From NCBI GenBank assembly GCA_035574175.1, contig DATLZB010000109.1:7087-71086 (forward strand): 64,000 bases of DNA, written 5' to 3'. The translations under genes were made by a program, and so were the position numbers. The notes under the pieces were generated by a model. That model was given only the letters and a program-made list of their open reading frames with translations, made no database searches and was not told the DNA's origin. The stretch comes from DATLZB01 sp035574175. Its GTDB lineage: Bacteria; Pseudomonadota; Alphaproteobacteria; Rhizobiales; Hyphomicrobiaceae. Each line of letters opens with the position of its first letter. Within the stretch, counting starts at the first letter, position 1. Shown here in pieces: positions 8,319 to 15,623 of the stretch.

Positions 8319-9215
8319 TCAGATTAGCCCGGCGCGGGCGAGCACCGCGTCGAGGCGCTTCTCAAGTTCGGGCGTGGCCGGCACCAACGGGAGGCGATGC
8401 TCGTTGGCAGGGATCAGACCAAGCCTCCTCATCATGTACTTCACCGGGATCGGGTTGGTGTCGAAGAATACGGCCCGATTGATCTCTTGCAACTTCTGGT
8501 GAAGGGTGCGGCCGGCAGCAAGATCGCCGCGCCAGACCGCTTCGCAAAGGTCGGCGAGCGCGCGGGGCGCCAGGTTGCCCACGGCGTTCATTAGCCCGCA
8601 GGCGCCGACCATCATCATGGGAAACGACAGTTCCTCTAGGCCCACGAAAATCCTGAAGTCCTTTCCGATCGCCGTCAGGCAATCGCCCACGAAGGCGAGA
8701 TCGGGAGCTGCGTGCTTCATGCCAATCAAGGTGCGCGACTTCTCATGCAGCTCCTTGAGCGTGTCAATGCTGACCGATACCGCAGTGCGTGCGGGGATGT
8801 GGTAGATCATCCAAGGCGTAGGCAGATCCCGAACCGCTGCGAGGAAGTACGCCACGAGGCCGCGCTGGGGCGGGCGGGTGTAATAGGGGGTGACGATCAA
8901 CAGCGCATCGGCGCCTGCAGCGCAAGCATGCTCGCTGAGGGCGCGCGTTTCGGGAAGCGATTGCGAACCGGTGGCCGCGATCACAGGCAGGCGTCCTCTT
9001 GCGACCTCGACGGCGAGGCTGATCAGGCGGTTGCGTTCCTCCAGCGTGAGGGCGGCCGGCTCGGCGCTGGTGCCGTTAACGAGAATGCCGTGGGAGCCGG
9101 CGCTTACCTGCAGCTCGATCAAGCGGGCATAAGTGTCGTAGTCGACCGCGCCGTTGCGGAAGGGCGTGATGAGTGGCGGGATCGAACCTTTGATGCGATC
9201 GAGGGGCTGGGGCAT
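8319..9215 (-). CDS. Dihydrodipicolinate synthase (DapA) family aldolase/lyase
   Basis: A 298-residue class I aldolase-type TIM barrel. The Schiff-base lysine is Lys167 ('LIGMKHA') and the catalytic tyrosine Tyr138 ('IYHIPART'). The substrate loop reads 'NGTSAEPAALT' (48-57) instead of the 'GTTGE' of true DapA, which argues against a role in lysine synthesis and for a catabolic lyase acting on a different 2-oxo acid. It is the first gene of a two-gene operon with the FAH-family protein. The 83 bp between this start and the tRNA-His gene should hold its promoter. Confidence 0.87.
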   Translation of the reverse strand: MPQPLDRIKGSIPPLITPFRNGAVDYDTYARLIELQVSAGSHGILVNGTSAEPAALTLEERNRLISLAVEVARGRLPVIAATGSQSLPETRALSEHACAAGADALLIVTPYYTRPPQRGLVAYFLAAVRDLPTPWMIYHIPARTAVSVSIDTLKELHEKSRTLIGMKHAAPDLAFVGDCLTAIGKDFRIFVGLEELSFPMMMVGACGLMNAVGNLAPRALADLCEAVWRGDLAAGRTLHQKLQEINRAVFFDTNPIPVKYMMRRLGLIPANEHRLPLVPATPELEKRLDAVLARAGLI

Positions 9216-9298
9216 GGAGTCGGATCAGGCGCTACAGCTAAAACTGCCTCGGGATCTCAATCATGCATCAGGCCAGCGCCGGAACGGTGTCATGCGAA

Positions 9299-9375
9299 TG
9301 GTACCGCCTCCTGGGATCGAACCAGGGACCCCCAGATCCACAATCTGGTGCTCTAACCAGCTGAGCTAAGGCGGC
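9299..9375 (-). tRNA. tRNA-His (anticodon GTG), alphaproteobacterial type
   Basis: A complete 77-nt cloverleaf reads on the minus strand from 9375 to 9299, including an encoded CCA. Acceptor arms GCCGCCT/AGGCGGT pair with G1-U72 at the top. The anticodon stem CCAGA/TCTGG encloses the loop TTGTGGA with anticodon GTG, and the T arm is CCTGG-TTCGATC-CCAGG. The discriminator is A73, with no C73 to pair with an encoded G-1. Loss of the G-1:C73 identity element in favour of G1-U72 and A73 is known from a clade of alphaproteobacteria that have a matching divergent HisRS. Confidence 0.96.
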
Positions 9376-9516
9376 ACGCACGCGACCCCCCGAGCCTCAA
9401 GAGCCTCCATCGCGTGCCCGCGTCAAGCCTAAATAATGCCAGGCGGCGACCAAGCCAAGCGGGCGACGCCGCAAGCCGGCCATAACAGCGCAGCGGGAGC
9501 CCGCGAAACGCGTCGC

Positions 9517-9891
9517 TCAGCGCCTCGGTTGGGCACGTTGGGCCGCTTCCGCCATCAGCCGCCCGAGCTCCTGAGCCTGCTGGGCGTAGACGCTCATCTG
9601 GCGCTGAGCGTGGCGGCTCTGGATCTCGAAGTACTCCTTCATGTCGCGCGCCTTGGCGAGCTCGGCCGCCATGCGAAACCCGGCTTCGACGTTCTCCTCG
9701 GCAAACTTCATGGCCCGCGCCTGGACTTCTAGCGCGCCCTCCGTCATCGCGCCCGACGACTTGGCGACCATGTCCTGGACCTGGCGCACCATGTCCATGA
9801 ACTGGGCGTAGGCGGCGCGGGCCTGCTCGAGATTGCGCTCGGCGAGCTGGCGCAGGGCGTCAGGGATCTCCATCTGCGGGTTGTCGGCCAT
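9517..9891 (-). CDS. Phasin family protein
   Basis: A 124-residue, almost entirely helical, charged protein with the phasin pattern: 'IPDALRQLAERNLEQARAAY' near the start, 'ALEVQARAMKFAEENVEAGF' in the middle and a long amphipathic helix to the end. Phasins coat polyhydroxyalkanoate granules; small versions also occur where PHA is not made. The ATG at 9891 is preceded by AAGGAG with seven-base spacing, so I prefer it over the longer open frame. It is divergent from the histidine kinase gene across about 140 bp. No PHA synthase is in the window. Confidence 0.82.
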   Translation of the reverse strand: MADNPQMEIPDALRQLAERNLEQARAAYAQFMDMVRQVQDMVAKSSGAMTEGALEVQARAMKFAEENVEAGFRMAAELAKARDMKEYFEIQSRHAQRQMSVYAQQAQELGRLMAEAAQRAQPRR

Positions 9892-10034
9892 TGGGGGTCT
9901 CCTTGCTGCACGGCGAGCATCGCTCTCGTGCAATCTAATGCGGAACCCGCCGCCCCCACCAGAGCGAAAAAGCTTGTGCCCGACGGCAGCAGGCCTCGTG
10001 GACGCGAGCTGGTACACAAGCTAACAGAAGGGCG

Positions 10035-10793
10035 ATGAACGATTCGATCCACCTTGCAGCTACAGCCGCCGACAGTGCAGTTTCGGGGCCGGACAGCCTA
10101 CCGACGCCGGACATCGCCAAGCTCATCCACGAGCTTAAAACTCCGCTTGCGGCCATCGCGGCTCTGGCCGAAATCATGCGCGACGAGCGACTCGGGCCGC
10201 TGCCGGACAGGCGCTACCGCGGCTATGCGGCCGACATCCACGAGAGTGCAATACATGCCATCGGCGTTCTCACCAGCCTGCTCGAGCCAGCACCAGGGCA
10301 GAACGCTCGGGCGCCCATGGTGTTTGCCGAGGTCGATGTTGCAGCCATCGTGGCCAGCTCGGTTTCAACATTTTCTCCGCTTGCGGAGCGGGGCGGCGTT
10401 AGGCTGCGGCTCCATTCGCGGCCGCGATTGCCACATCTCATCGCCGACCGCAGGTCGCTCAAGCAGATCCTTCTCAACCTGATCGCCAATGCCGTGAGGT
10501 TCACGCCGCCCGGCGGGGAGGTGGAGCTGAGCACGCGCTATGAATGCAACACCGCGCTCTGCATAAAGGTGGCCGATAACGGCGACGGCATGAGCGAGGC
10601 GGAGCTGCAGCGCGCGCTCAGCGCAGGGCCGAAGAAGGCCGGCAGACCCCATCGCGCCCGCAGCGGGCTTGGGCTGGAGCTGGTGCGGGCGCTGGCGGCG
10701 GCAAACGGCGGGGTGCTTGAGATCGAGAGCGCGCGCGGTCAGGGGACCTGCGCGACGGTTCGTTTCGGGCCGGATCGGATCGTTCCGGTCTGA
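10035..10793 (+). CDS. Soluble sensor histidine kinase
   Basis: A 252-residue kinase consisting only of a dimerisation/phosphoacceptor domain and an ATPase domain. The H box is 'HELKTPLAA' with His32; the N box contains Asn152 ('NLIANAVRFTPP'); G1 is 'DNGDG' (181-185) and G2 'SGLGLEL' (210-216). There is no transmembrane segment and no recognisable sensor domain, so it must sense through a partner or through the first 25 residues. No response regulator is adjacent, making it an orphan kinase. Its stop abuts the stop of the convergent gene without any spacer. Confidence 0.88.
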   Translation: MNDSIHLAATAADSAVSGPDSLPTPDIAKLIHELKTPLAAIAALAEIMRDERLGPLPDRRYRGYAADIHESAIHAIGVLTSLLEPAPGQNARAPMVFAEVDVAAIVASSVSTFSPLAERGGVRLRLHSRPRLPHLIADRRSLKQILLNLIANAVRFTPPGGEVELSTRYECNTALCIKVADNGDGMSEAELQRALSAGPKKAGRPHRARSGLGLELVRALAAANGGVLEIESARGQGTCATVRFGPDRIVPV

Positions 10794-13361
10794 TCACTGA
10801 CGCAAGCGCGACAGGAACGGCGCCAGGATGTCGGAATAGTCGTCGGTCCATCCCCGCATACGGCCGGGGGTGAGCGGCGTGGCTCCGGGCAGCGCACTGA
10901 ACTCCTTGATCATCTCGGGACTCTTGGAAAACACGCCGACGGTCGAAGTGGTCGAAGCGTAGCTGCCGTCCGCCTCATCGTCCGAAACCAGCACGCCATG
11001 CAGCTCAGGCACCAGCGGTTGATTGGCACCCAACACCGAGTCGAGGTCGAGATAGCGGTTGGAGATGTGCAGCACCACAACGCCTTCGGGCTTCAGCTTG
11101 TTTGCGTACATCCTCATGGCGTCGGCGGTCAGCATGTGGACCGGGATGGCATCGGAGGAAAACGCATCGACGATGATGAGGTCGTAGCTCCCAGGGGGTT
11201 CCTTGGCCAGGGTTAGCCGCGCATCGCCGATGACGATGTCTGGGTTGGGCTGGCAGTTGGCGATGAAGCTGAAGTTGCGCGGGTTGGAGGATATCTCGAC
11301 GATGGTCGGATCGATCTCAAAGATGCGCCAGCGCTCGCCTTCCTTGGCGTAGCAGACGAGGGAGCCGGTACCGAGCCCGACGATGCCGTAGCGGCCCTTC
11401 TCGCCCTTGGCTTCGAGGCGGCTGCGGACGATCTCGACCGATTTCGCCATCGGGCTCTTGGGGTGGTAGTAGGTGGTCGGCGTCGTGTTGAGCACGGGTT
11501 GTCCGGAAGGGTCCCTGACGCGCTGGGCGCCATGCAACGTGGTGCCGTGTGTCAACACGTGGAACTGGCCGTCGTTGGATTCGGACACCCGATAGACGCC
11601 GAAGTAGCTGCGCTGGGCATCACCGCGCTTGACCGAGGACGGTAGGGCGACCACAGCGAGACACATGAGCAGGCCAGCAACGAGCTGGCGGGCCGGATAG
11701 CGCCAGACCAGGGCAACGACGATGGCGAACGCGAGCGCCAGCGCCGCCGCCGCGCCATAGTCGTTGAAGGTCCAGCCGTTGCGCTGGCCGATCGCCGGCA
11801 CCCAGTACAAGGCGAGCAGGCCCAGCGCTACCAGCACCCAGAAGCGCAGCAGCTCGGTCCTGTCTGCTACCTTGTTCGCCAAGGTGGCGGGCGTTGCGGC
11901 GTTGAGCGCACGGCCGACGACGGCGGCCGTCGATTGGACATAGCCAATGATGTTGACGCCTGGCCGGCAGGCGAGTGTCAGCGCCAGCAGGATGGGGTAC
12001 TCCAGTACCTCCGAGAAAAGCTTGGGCGCAATGAGCGCTGCGAACAGCCCCCCGAGCACGCCGCCCAGCGACATGAAGAGATAGAACTGGGTGAGAAATC
12101 GGGCGGCCGGCCGCGCCTCATACAGTGTGCGGTGGGCGACCAAACCCGAGAGGAAGAACGCCGCGACGCCGGTGGCGGCGGTCGTGATCCACGTGTCGTG
12201 GCGGGTCTGGGAAAGCTGCAGGAGCGCGATCACCACAGCGGCGAGTTGGCCCCACAACAGCCAGGCGCGCGGTGCCATCGATCCGTACAGGTAGACCCAG
12301 ACGAAGGCTGCCGTGATGCCGCCGGCCGCCACCAGAAGGACAGGGGTGGGCAGGTAGACATGCAGGAAGACGGCGCCGAACCAGCGTAGGAACAGGAAGG
12401 CGGCTACGGCAACGGTGATCGCCAGCGGCGCCAGCACGATCGGCCGGTCGCGGAACACGAACACGAAGGTCAGCAGATAGAGCGAGAGCGGCAGCACCCA
12501 GATGAGGGGAGCGGAAGCGACGTCGGTCGCGATATGGGTGGTGTAGGCGACGAGGAGCGCAGACGGTACCAGCGCCAAGCCGATCCAGACCAGCCGGTCG
12601 CGCCAAGTAGGAGGCGCAGAATCGGTGGCGTCCGGTTCTAGAGCGGCGGCCGGTTCGTTGTCGGTGGCGCCCAGCTGGTAAAGCGTAAAGAAGCATACCG
12701 CGATGGCAGCGGCGAGGACTATGAAACCGACCGTCCAGATCTGGCTTAGTGCGGTCAGCCCGAACGCCGGCTCGAGCACAAAGGGATAGCCGAGCAGGGC
12801 GATAAAGCTGCCGAGATTGCTGGCCGCATACAGGAAGTAGGGGTCACGGCCCTGCGGGTGACCGGTGCGCGCGAACCACGCCTGCAGCAGAGGGGCGTTG
12901 GCAGAGATCGCTAGAAACGGCAGCCCGATGGCGACCGTGAACAGCCCGAGCTGCCAGAGATAGGGATCGCCAGGCGGCGGCTCGCGCCAGCCGGCGGGCA
13001 GGCCGATCGGCAGCGTCAGCATGGCGAGCGCAAACACGCCCAGGTGCACGAAACCGGCATAGCGCGTCGCCAGGTGGCGGTTGATGTAGTGGGCGTAGCA
13101 GTAGCCGGCGAGCAGGGCGCCCTGAAAGAAGCACAGCGCAACGGCCCACACCGACGGCGCTCCACCCAGAATCGGCAGCACCATCTTGGCAAACATGGGC
13201 TGGATCAGGAACAGAAGCAGGGCGGAGATGAAGGTCGTGATCGTGAAGATCCAGACCACAAGGGGGGCCGATGCCGTGAGCAGCTTGGCCGCTCCCGAAG
13301 TGAGCGCGAGGTCCTTGACCGTGCGCGGGGCGCTCTGCGAGGGCGCCGCATCGTTGTTCAT
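10794..13361 (-). CDS. Membrane-embedded fused MFS-like/spermidine synthase-like protein
   Basis: An 855-residue protein with a membrane domain and a C-terminal soluble domain. Residues from about 28 to 570 hold many hydrophobic segments in MFS-like spacing. The last 250 residues form a spermidine synthase-type Rossmann fold: 'YGIVGLGTGSLVCYA' is the SAM-like glycine loop, 'FEIDPTIVEIS' the acidic ribose-binding strand, and 'VDAFSSDAIPVHMLT' carries the catalytic-type Asp. Such fusions are widespread but their substrates are uncertain. ATG 13361 is preferred over an in-frame start 13 codons upstream because AGGAG lies five bases before it. It converges tail-to-tail with the histidine kinase gene. 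Confidence 0.82.
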   Translation of the reverse strand: MNNDAAPSQSAPRTVKDLALTSGAAKLLTASAPLVVWIFTITTFISALLLFLIQPMFAKMVLPILGGAPSVWAVALCFFQGALLAGYCYAHYINRHLATRYAGFVHLGVFALAMLTLPIGLPAGWREPPPGDPYLWQLGLFTVAIGLPFLAISANAPLLQAWFARTGHPQGRDPYFLYAASNLGSFIALLGYPFVLEPAFGLTALSQIWTVGFIVLAAAIAVCFFTLYQLGATDNEPAAALEPDATDSAPPTWRDRLVWIGLALVPSALLVAYTTHIATDVASAPLIWVLPLSLYLLTFVFVFRDRPIVLAPLAITVAVAAFLFLRWFGAVFLHVYLPTPVLLVAAGGITAAFVWVYLYGSMAPRAWLLWGQLAAVVIALLQLSQTRHDTWITTAATGVAAFFLSGLVAHRTLYEARPAARFLTQFYLFMSLGGVLGGLFAALIAPKLFSEVLEYPILLALTLACRPGVNIIGYVQSTAAVVGRALNAATPATLANKVADRTELLRFWVLVALGLLALYWVPAIGQRNGWTFNDYGAAAALALAFAIVVALVWRYPARQLVAGLLMCLAVVALPSSVKRGDAQRSYFGVYRVSESNDGQFHVLTHGTTLHGAQRVRDPSGQPVLNTTPTTYYHPKSPMAKSVEIVRSRLEAKGEKGRYGIVGLGTGSLVCYAKEGERWRIFEIDPTIVEISSNPRNFSFIANCQPNPDIVIGDARLTLAKEPPGSYDLIIVDAFSSDAIPVHMLTADAMRMYANKLKPEGVVVLHISNRYLDLDSVLGANQPLVPELHGVLVSDDEADGSYASTTSTVGVFSKSPEMIKEFSALPGATPLTPGRMRGWTDDYSDILAPFLSRLRQ

Positions 13362-13502
13362 TTCGACTCCTGTAAGGACGGCATCGGCCCTGTTATTCAA
13401 CGCCTAGATGCTCTGCCGGGTGTGCGGCGTCAATAGCAGCTTGCGCCCATCGTGCCACCATCCTGCGCGTGGCCCGGTTCGCATGTCGGGAGCGCACGGT
13501 GC

Positions 13503-14192
13503 TCAGATCTCGACCGCAGCACCGATCTTCGGTACCACCACCCCGGTCTTTCCCATCTCCGAGACGAAGCTCTCGGCGGTCTGGTCGATGATTGGGAAGG
13601 TGCCGTAGTGACAAGGAATGATGGTCTTGAATTTGAAGAACTTCTTACAGGCGAAGGCGGCCGAGCGGGCGCCCATGGTGAAGCGGTCGCCGATCGGGAC
13701 GATGCCGATCTCGGGCCGATGGAACTCCCCGATCAGCGCCATGCCGGCGAACATCTCGGTGTCGCCCATGTGATAGAGCGTCGGTCCCTGCTGCGGCTTG
13801 ATCACAATGCCGCAGGGATTGCCAAAATAGATGCCGTTCGAGGACGAGGAGTGATGGGCGATGGTCAGCGTGAGGTCGAAGTCGGCGGACCTGACGGTGC
13901 CGCCGGTGTTCATCGGCTCGAGCTTCTCCACGCCCTTCTGACCAAGGTGCATGGCAAGCTCGAACACGGCAAACAGGGTCGCGCCGCGCAGCCGGCAAAT
14001 CTCGGCGGCGTCGCCTACGTGATCGTCATGGCCGTGCGACAGGGCGACGTGGGTGACGCCTTTGGTGACCTCATTCCAGTCGAGCCCGGACCGCTCGAAC
14101 GATGGGTTGCCCTTGAGGAACGGGTCGATCAGGATGACACTGCTGCCGGTCTCGATGCGGAAGCAGGAGTGGCCGAGCCAAGTGATCTTCAT
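13503..14192 (-). CDS. UPF0173-type metal-dependent hydrolase (metallo-beta-lactamase fold)
   Basis: A 229-residue metallo-beta-lactamase-fold hydrolase starting 'MKITWLGHSCFRI'. The metal site motif reads 'LSHGHDDHVGD' (HxHxDH), with a further 'HHSSSS' histidine, 'YHMGDTEMF' for the bridging Asp, and 'IPCHYGTFP' for the last His. This matches the UPF0173/UlaG-like group, whose physiological substrates are mostly unknown. The ATG at 14192 has AGGGAGAA ahead of it and gives the standard N-terminus. It is divergent from ruvX across 72 bp. Confidence 0.9.
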   Translation of the reverse strand: MKITWLGHSCFRIETGSSVILIDPFLKGNPSFERSGLDWNEVTKGVTHVALSHGHDDHVGDAAEICRLRGATLFAVFELAMHLGQKGVEKLEPMNTGGTVRSADFDLTLTIAHHSSSSNGIYFGNPCGIVIKPQQGPTLYHMGDTEMFAGMALIGEFHRPEIGIVPIGDRFTMGARSAAFACKKFFKFKTIIPCHYGTFPIIDQTAESFVSEMGKTGVVVPKIGAAVEI

Positions 14193-14264
14193 GCCAACGT
14201 TCTCCCTAGAAGGCTGCCTTGTGTGTGGCTTTAGCATGGCGGCAATGAACCGGTACTGCAACGC

Positions 14265-14768
14265 GTGATGGGCTGGAACAGGGTGCTGCAGGGTGGTGGC
14301 GAAACGTTGGACGACGTAGGGGAGTTCGCCAAACGGTTGCCTCCCAAAGGGCGGCTCGTCGGCCTCGATCTCGGTACTCGGACGATCGGGCTTGCGCTGT
14401 CCGATGTGGGGCGCACCGTCGCATCCCCGCTCGAGACCATCCGGCGCACCAACTTATCAGCGGGCGCGGCGCGGCTCATCGCGCTCGCGGAGAAGCACGC
14501 GGTGGCCGGCTTGGTGCTCGGCCTGCCGCTCCATCTCGACGGGCGGGAGGGACGGCGGGTACAGGCGACGCGGGCGTTCGCGGCCAATCTCAACAAAGTC
14601 TTAAGCTTGCCCATCCTGCTTTGGGACGAGCGGCTGTCGACGGCGGCGGCCGAGCGAGCGCTGATCGATGCCGATGCCAGCCGCCGGCGCCGGGCGGAGG
14701 TCATCGACAAGGTGGCGGCAGCGATCATCCTGCAAGGCGCACTCGACCGGCTCAACCGGCTCGGCTAG
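14265..14768 (+). CDS. ruvX: Putative pre-16S rRNA nuclease / Holliday junction resolvase RuvX (YqgF)
   Basis: A 167-residue RNase H-fold nuclease. Key elements are 'LVGLDLGTRTIGLALSD' with Asp35, 'GLPLHLDGREG', 'WDERLST' with the catalytic Glu, and 'EVIDKVAAAIILQ' with the last Asp. The family matures the 5' end of 16S rRNA and was earlier described as a Holliday junction resolvase. The start is GTG at 14265 or the adjacent ATG at 14268. In this order (ruvX, then gatC and gatA, same strand) the genes are probably one transcript. Confidence 0.92.
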   Translation: MMGWNRVLQGGGETLDDVGEFAKRLPPKGRLVGLDLGTRTIGLALSDVGRTVASPLETIRRTNLSAGAARLIALAEKHAVAGLVLGLPLHLDGREGRRVQATRAFAANLNKVLSLPILLWDERLSTAAAERALIDADASRRRRAEVIDKVAAAIILQGALDRLNRLG

Positions 14769-14848
14769 GCCCAGGCCGGGCGCGGTTGCGCGTAGATAGG
14801 CTGCGGGCTATCACACCGCTCGTGACGGGGATCGCGGAGCGCATCAGG

Positions 14849-15136
14849 ATGGAGATCGACGAAGCCACGGTGCGGCGCATCGCTCGCCTGGCCCGCATCG
14901 AGATCACCGATGCCGAGGCGAAGGGGCTCGTCGGCGAGCTGTCCGGCATTCTCGACTGGGTTGCCCAACTCAATGAGGTCGACACCAGCGCGGTGGAACC
15001 AATGACGCGAGTCGTGCCGATCAAGCTCAAGCAGCGCGCGGACGAGGTAACCGACGGCGGCATTGCCGACGACATCGTGCGCAATGCGCCAATAGCCGAG
15101 GATCACCTGTTCGTCGTGCCCAAGGTGGTGGAGTAG
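14849..15136 (+). CDS. gatC: Aspartyl/glutamyl-tRNA amidotransferase subunit C
   Basis: GatC is the small stabilising subunit of GatCAB, which converts Glu-tRNA(Gln) and Asp-tRNA(Asn) to the amidated forms. The 95 residues show the standard pattern: 'IDEATVRRIARLARIEI', 'LSGILDWVAQLNEVDTS', 'VEPMTRV' and a C-terminal 'NAPIAEDHLFVVPKVVE'. ATG 14849 has GGAG nine bases upstream. It is followed after seven bases by an acetyltransferase gene and then gatA. Confidence 0.95.
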   Translation: MEIDEATVRRIARLARIEITDAEAKGLVGELSGILDWVAQLNEVDTSAVEPMTRVVPIKLKQRADEVTDGGIADDIVRNAPIAEDHLFVVPKVVE

Positions 15137-15143
15137 GCCCACC

Positions 15144-15623
15144 ATGGCGGTGACCGTGGCGATCGAGACGCCGCTGCGGGACGATGTGCGCCAGCTCATC
15201 GCCGAGCTCAACCAGGTCTTGTTGGCGTTGACCCCACCGGAATTCTGTTTCCACATGACGGTGGAAGAGGTGGCGCAGCCGGACACGACGGTGTTCGTGG
15301 CCAGGGATGGCGGCACCGCGGTTGCCTGCGGGGCGCTGCGCCGCCATGCCAACCGCATTGGCGAGGTCAAGCGCATGTACACAAGGCCGTCGCATCAGGG
15401 CCGCGGTATCGGCAAGGGGATCCTGGCCAAGATCGAGGGCCTGGCGCGGGCGGAGGGCCTTCGGCAGCTGGTGATAGAAACCGGCACCCGTCATTTCGCC
15501 GCCAAACGCATCTACGAGAAAGCCGGTTTTACCGTCTGCGGCGCGGTGCTCGACTATCCTCAATCGCCCTACTCGGTCTTCTACGAGAAGACGATCGCCG
15601 CCGAAGGCGCGCCTGCGTCATGA
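15144..15623 (+). CDS. GNAT family N-acetyltransferase within the gat operon
   Basis: A 159-residue single-domain acetyltransferase. The acetyl-CoA loop is 'RPSHQGRGIGKGIL' (motif A, with the QGRGIG form), motif B is 'ETGTRHFAAKRIYEKAGF', and the last strand contains 'SPYSVFYEK'. The gene lies seven bases after gatC and its stop overlaps the gatA start by four bases (ATGA), so it is translationally coupled to gatA. No link between acetylation and GatCAB is established that I know of; the gene may simply be housed there. The substrate is unknown. Confidence 0.88.
   Translation: MAVTVAIETPLRDDVRQLIAELNQVLLALTPPEFCFHMTVEEVAQPDTTVFVARDGGTAVACGALRRHANRIGEVKRMYTRPSHQGRGIGKGILAKIEGLARAEGLRQLVIETGTRHFAAKRIYEKAGFTVCGAVLDYPQSPYSVFYEKTIAAEGAPAS

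Noticed and set aside
9177..9187. Eleven-base match between the DapA-like gene and the tRNA-His T arm, hinting at an att site
   Set aside because: The match is within conserved coding sequence, no integrase is present and no longer repeat of the tRNA 3' end was seen at the other side of the catabolic block.
14621..14848. In-frame upstream extension of gatC
   Set aside because: It overlaps ruvX in another frame and lacks similarity; the ATG at 14849 gives the normal GatC N-terminus.
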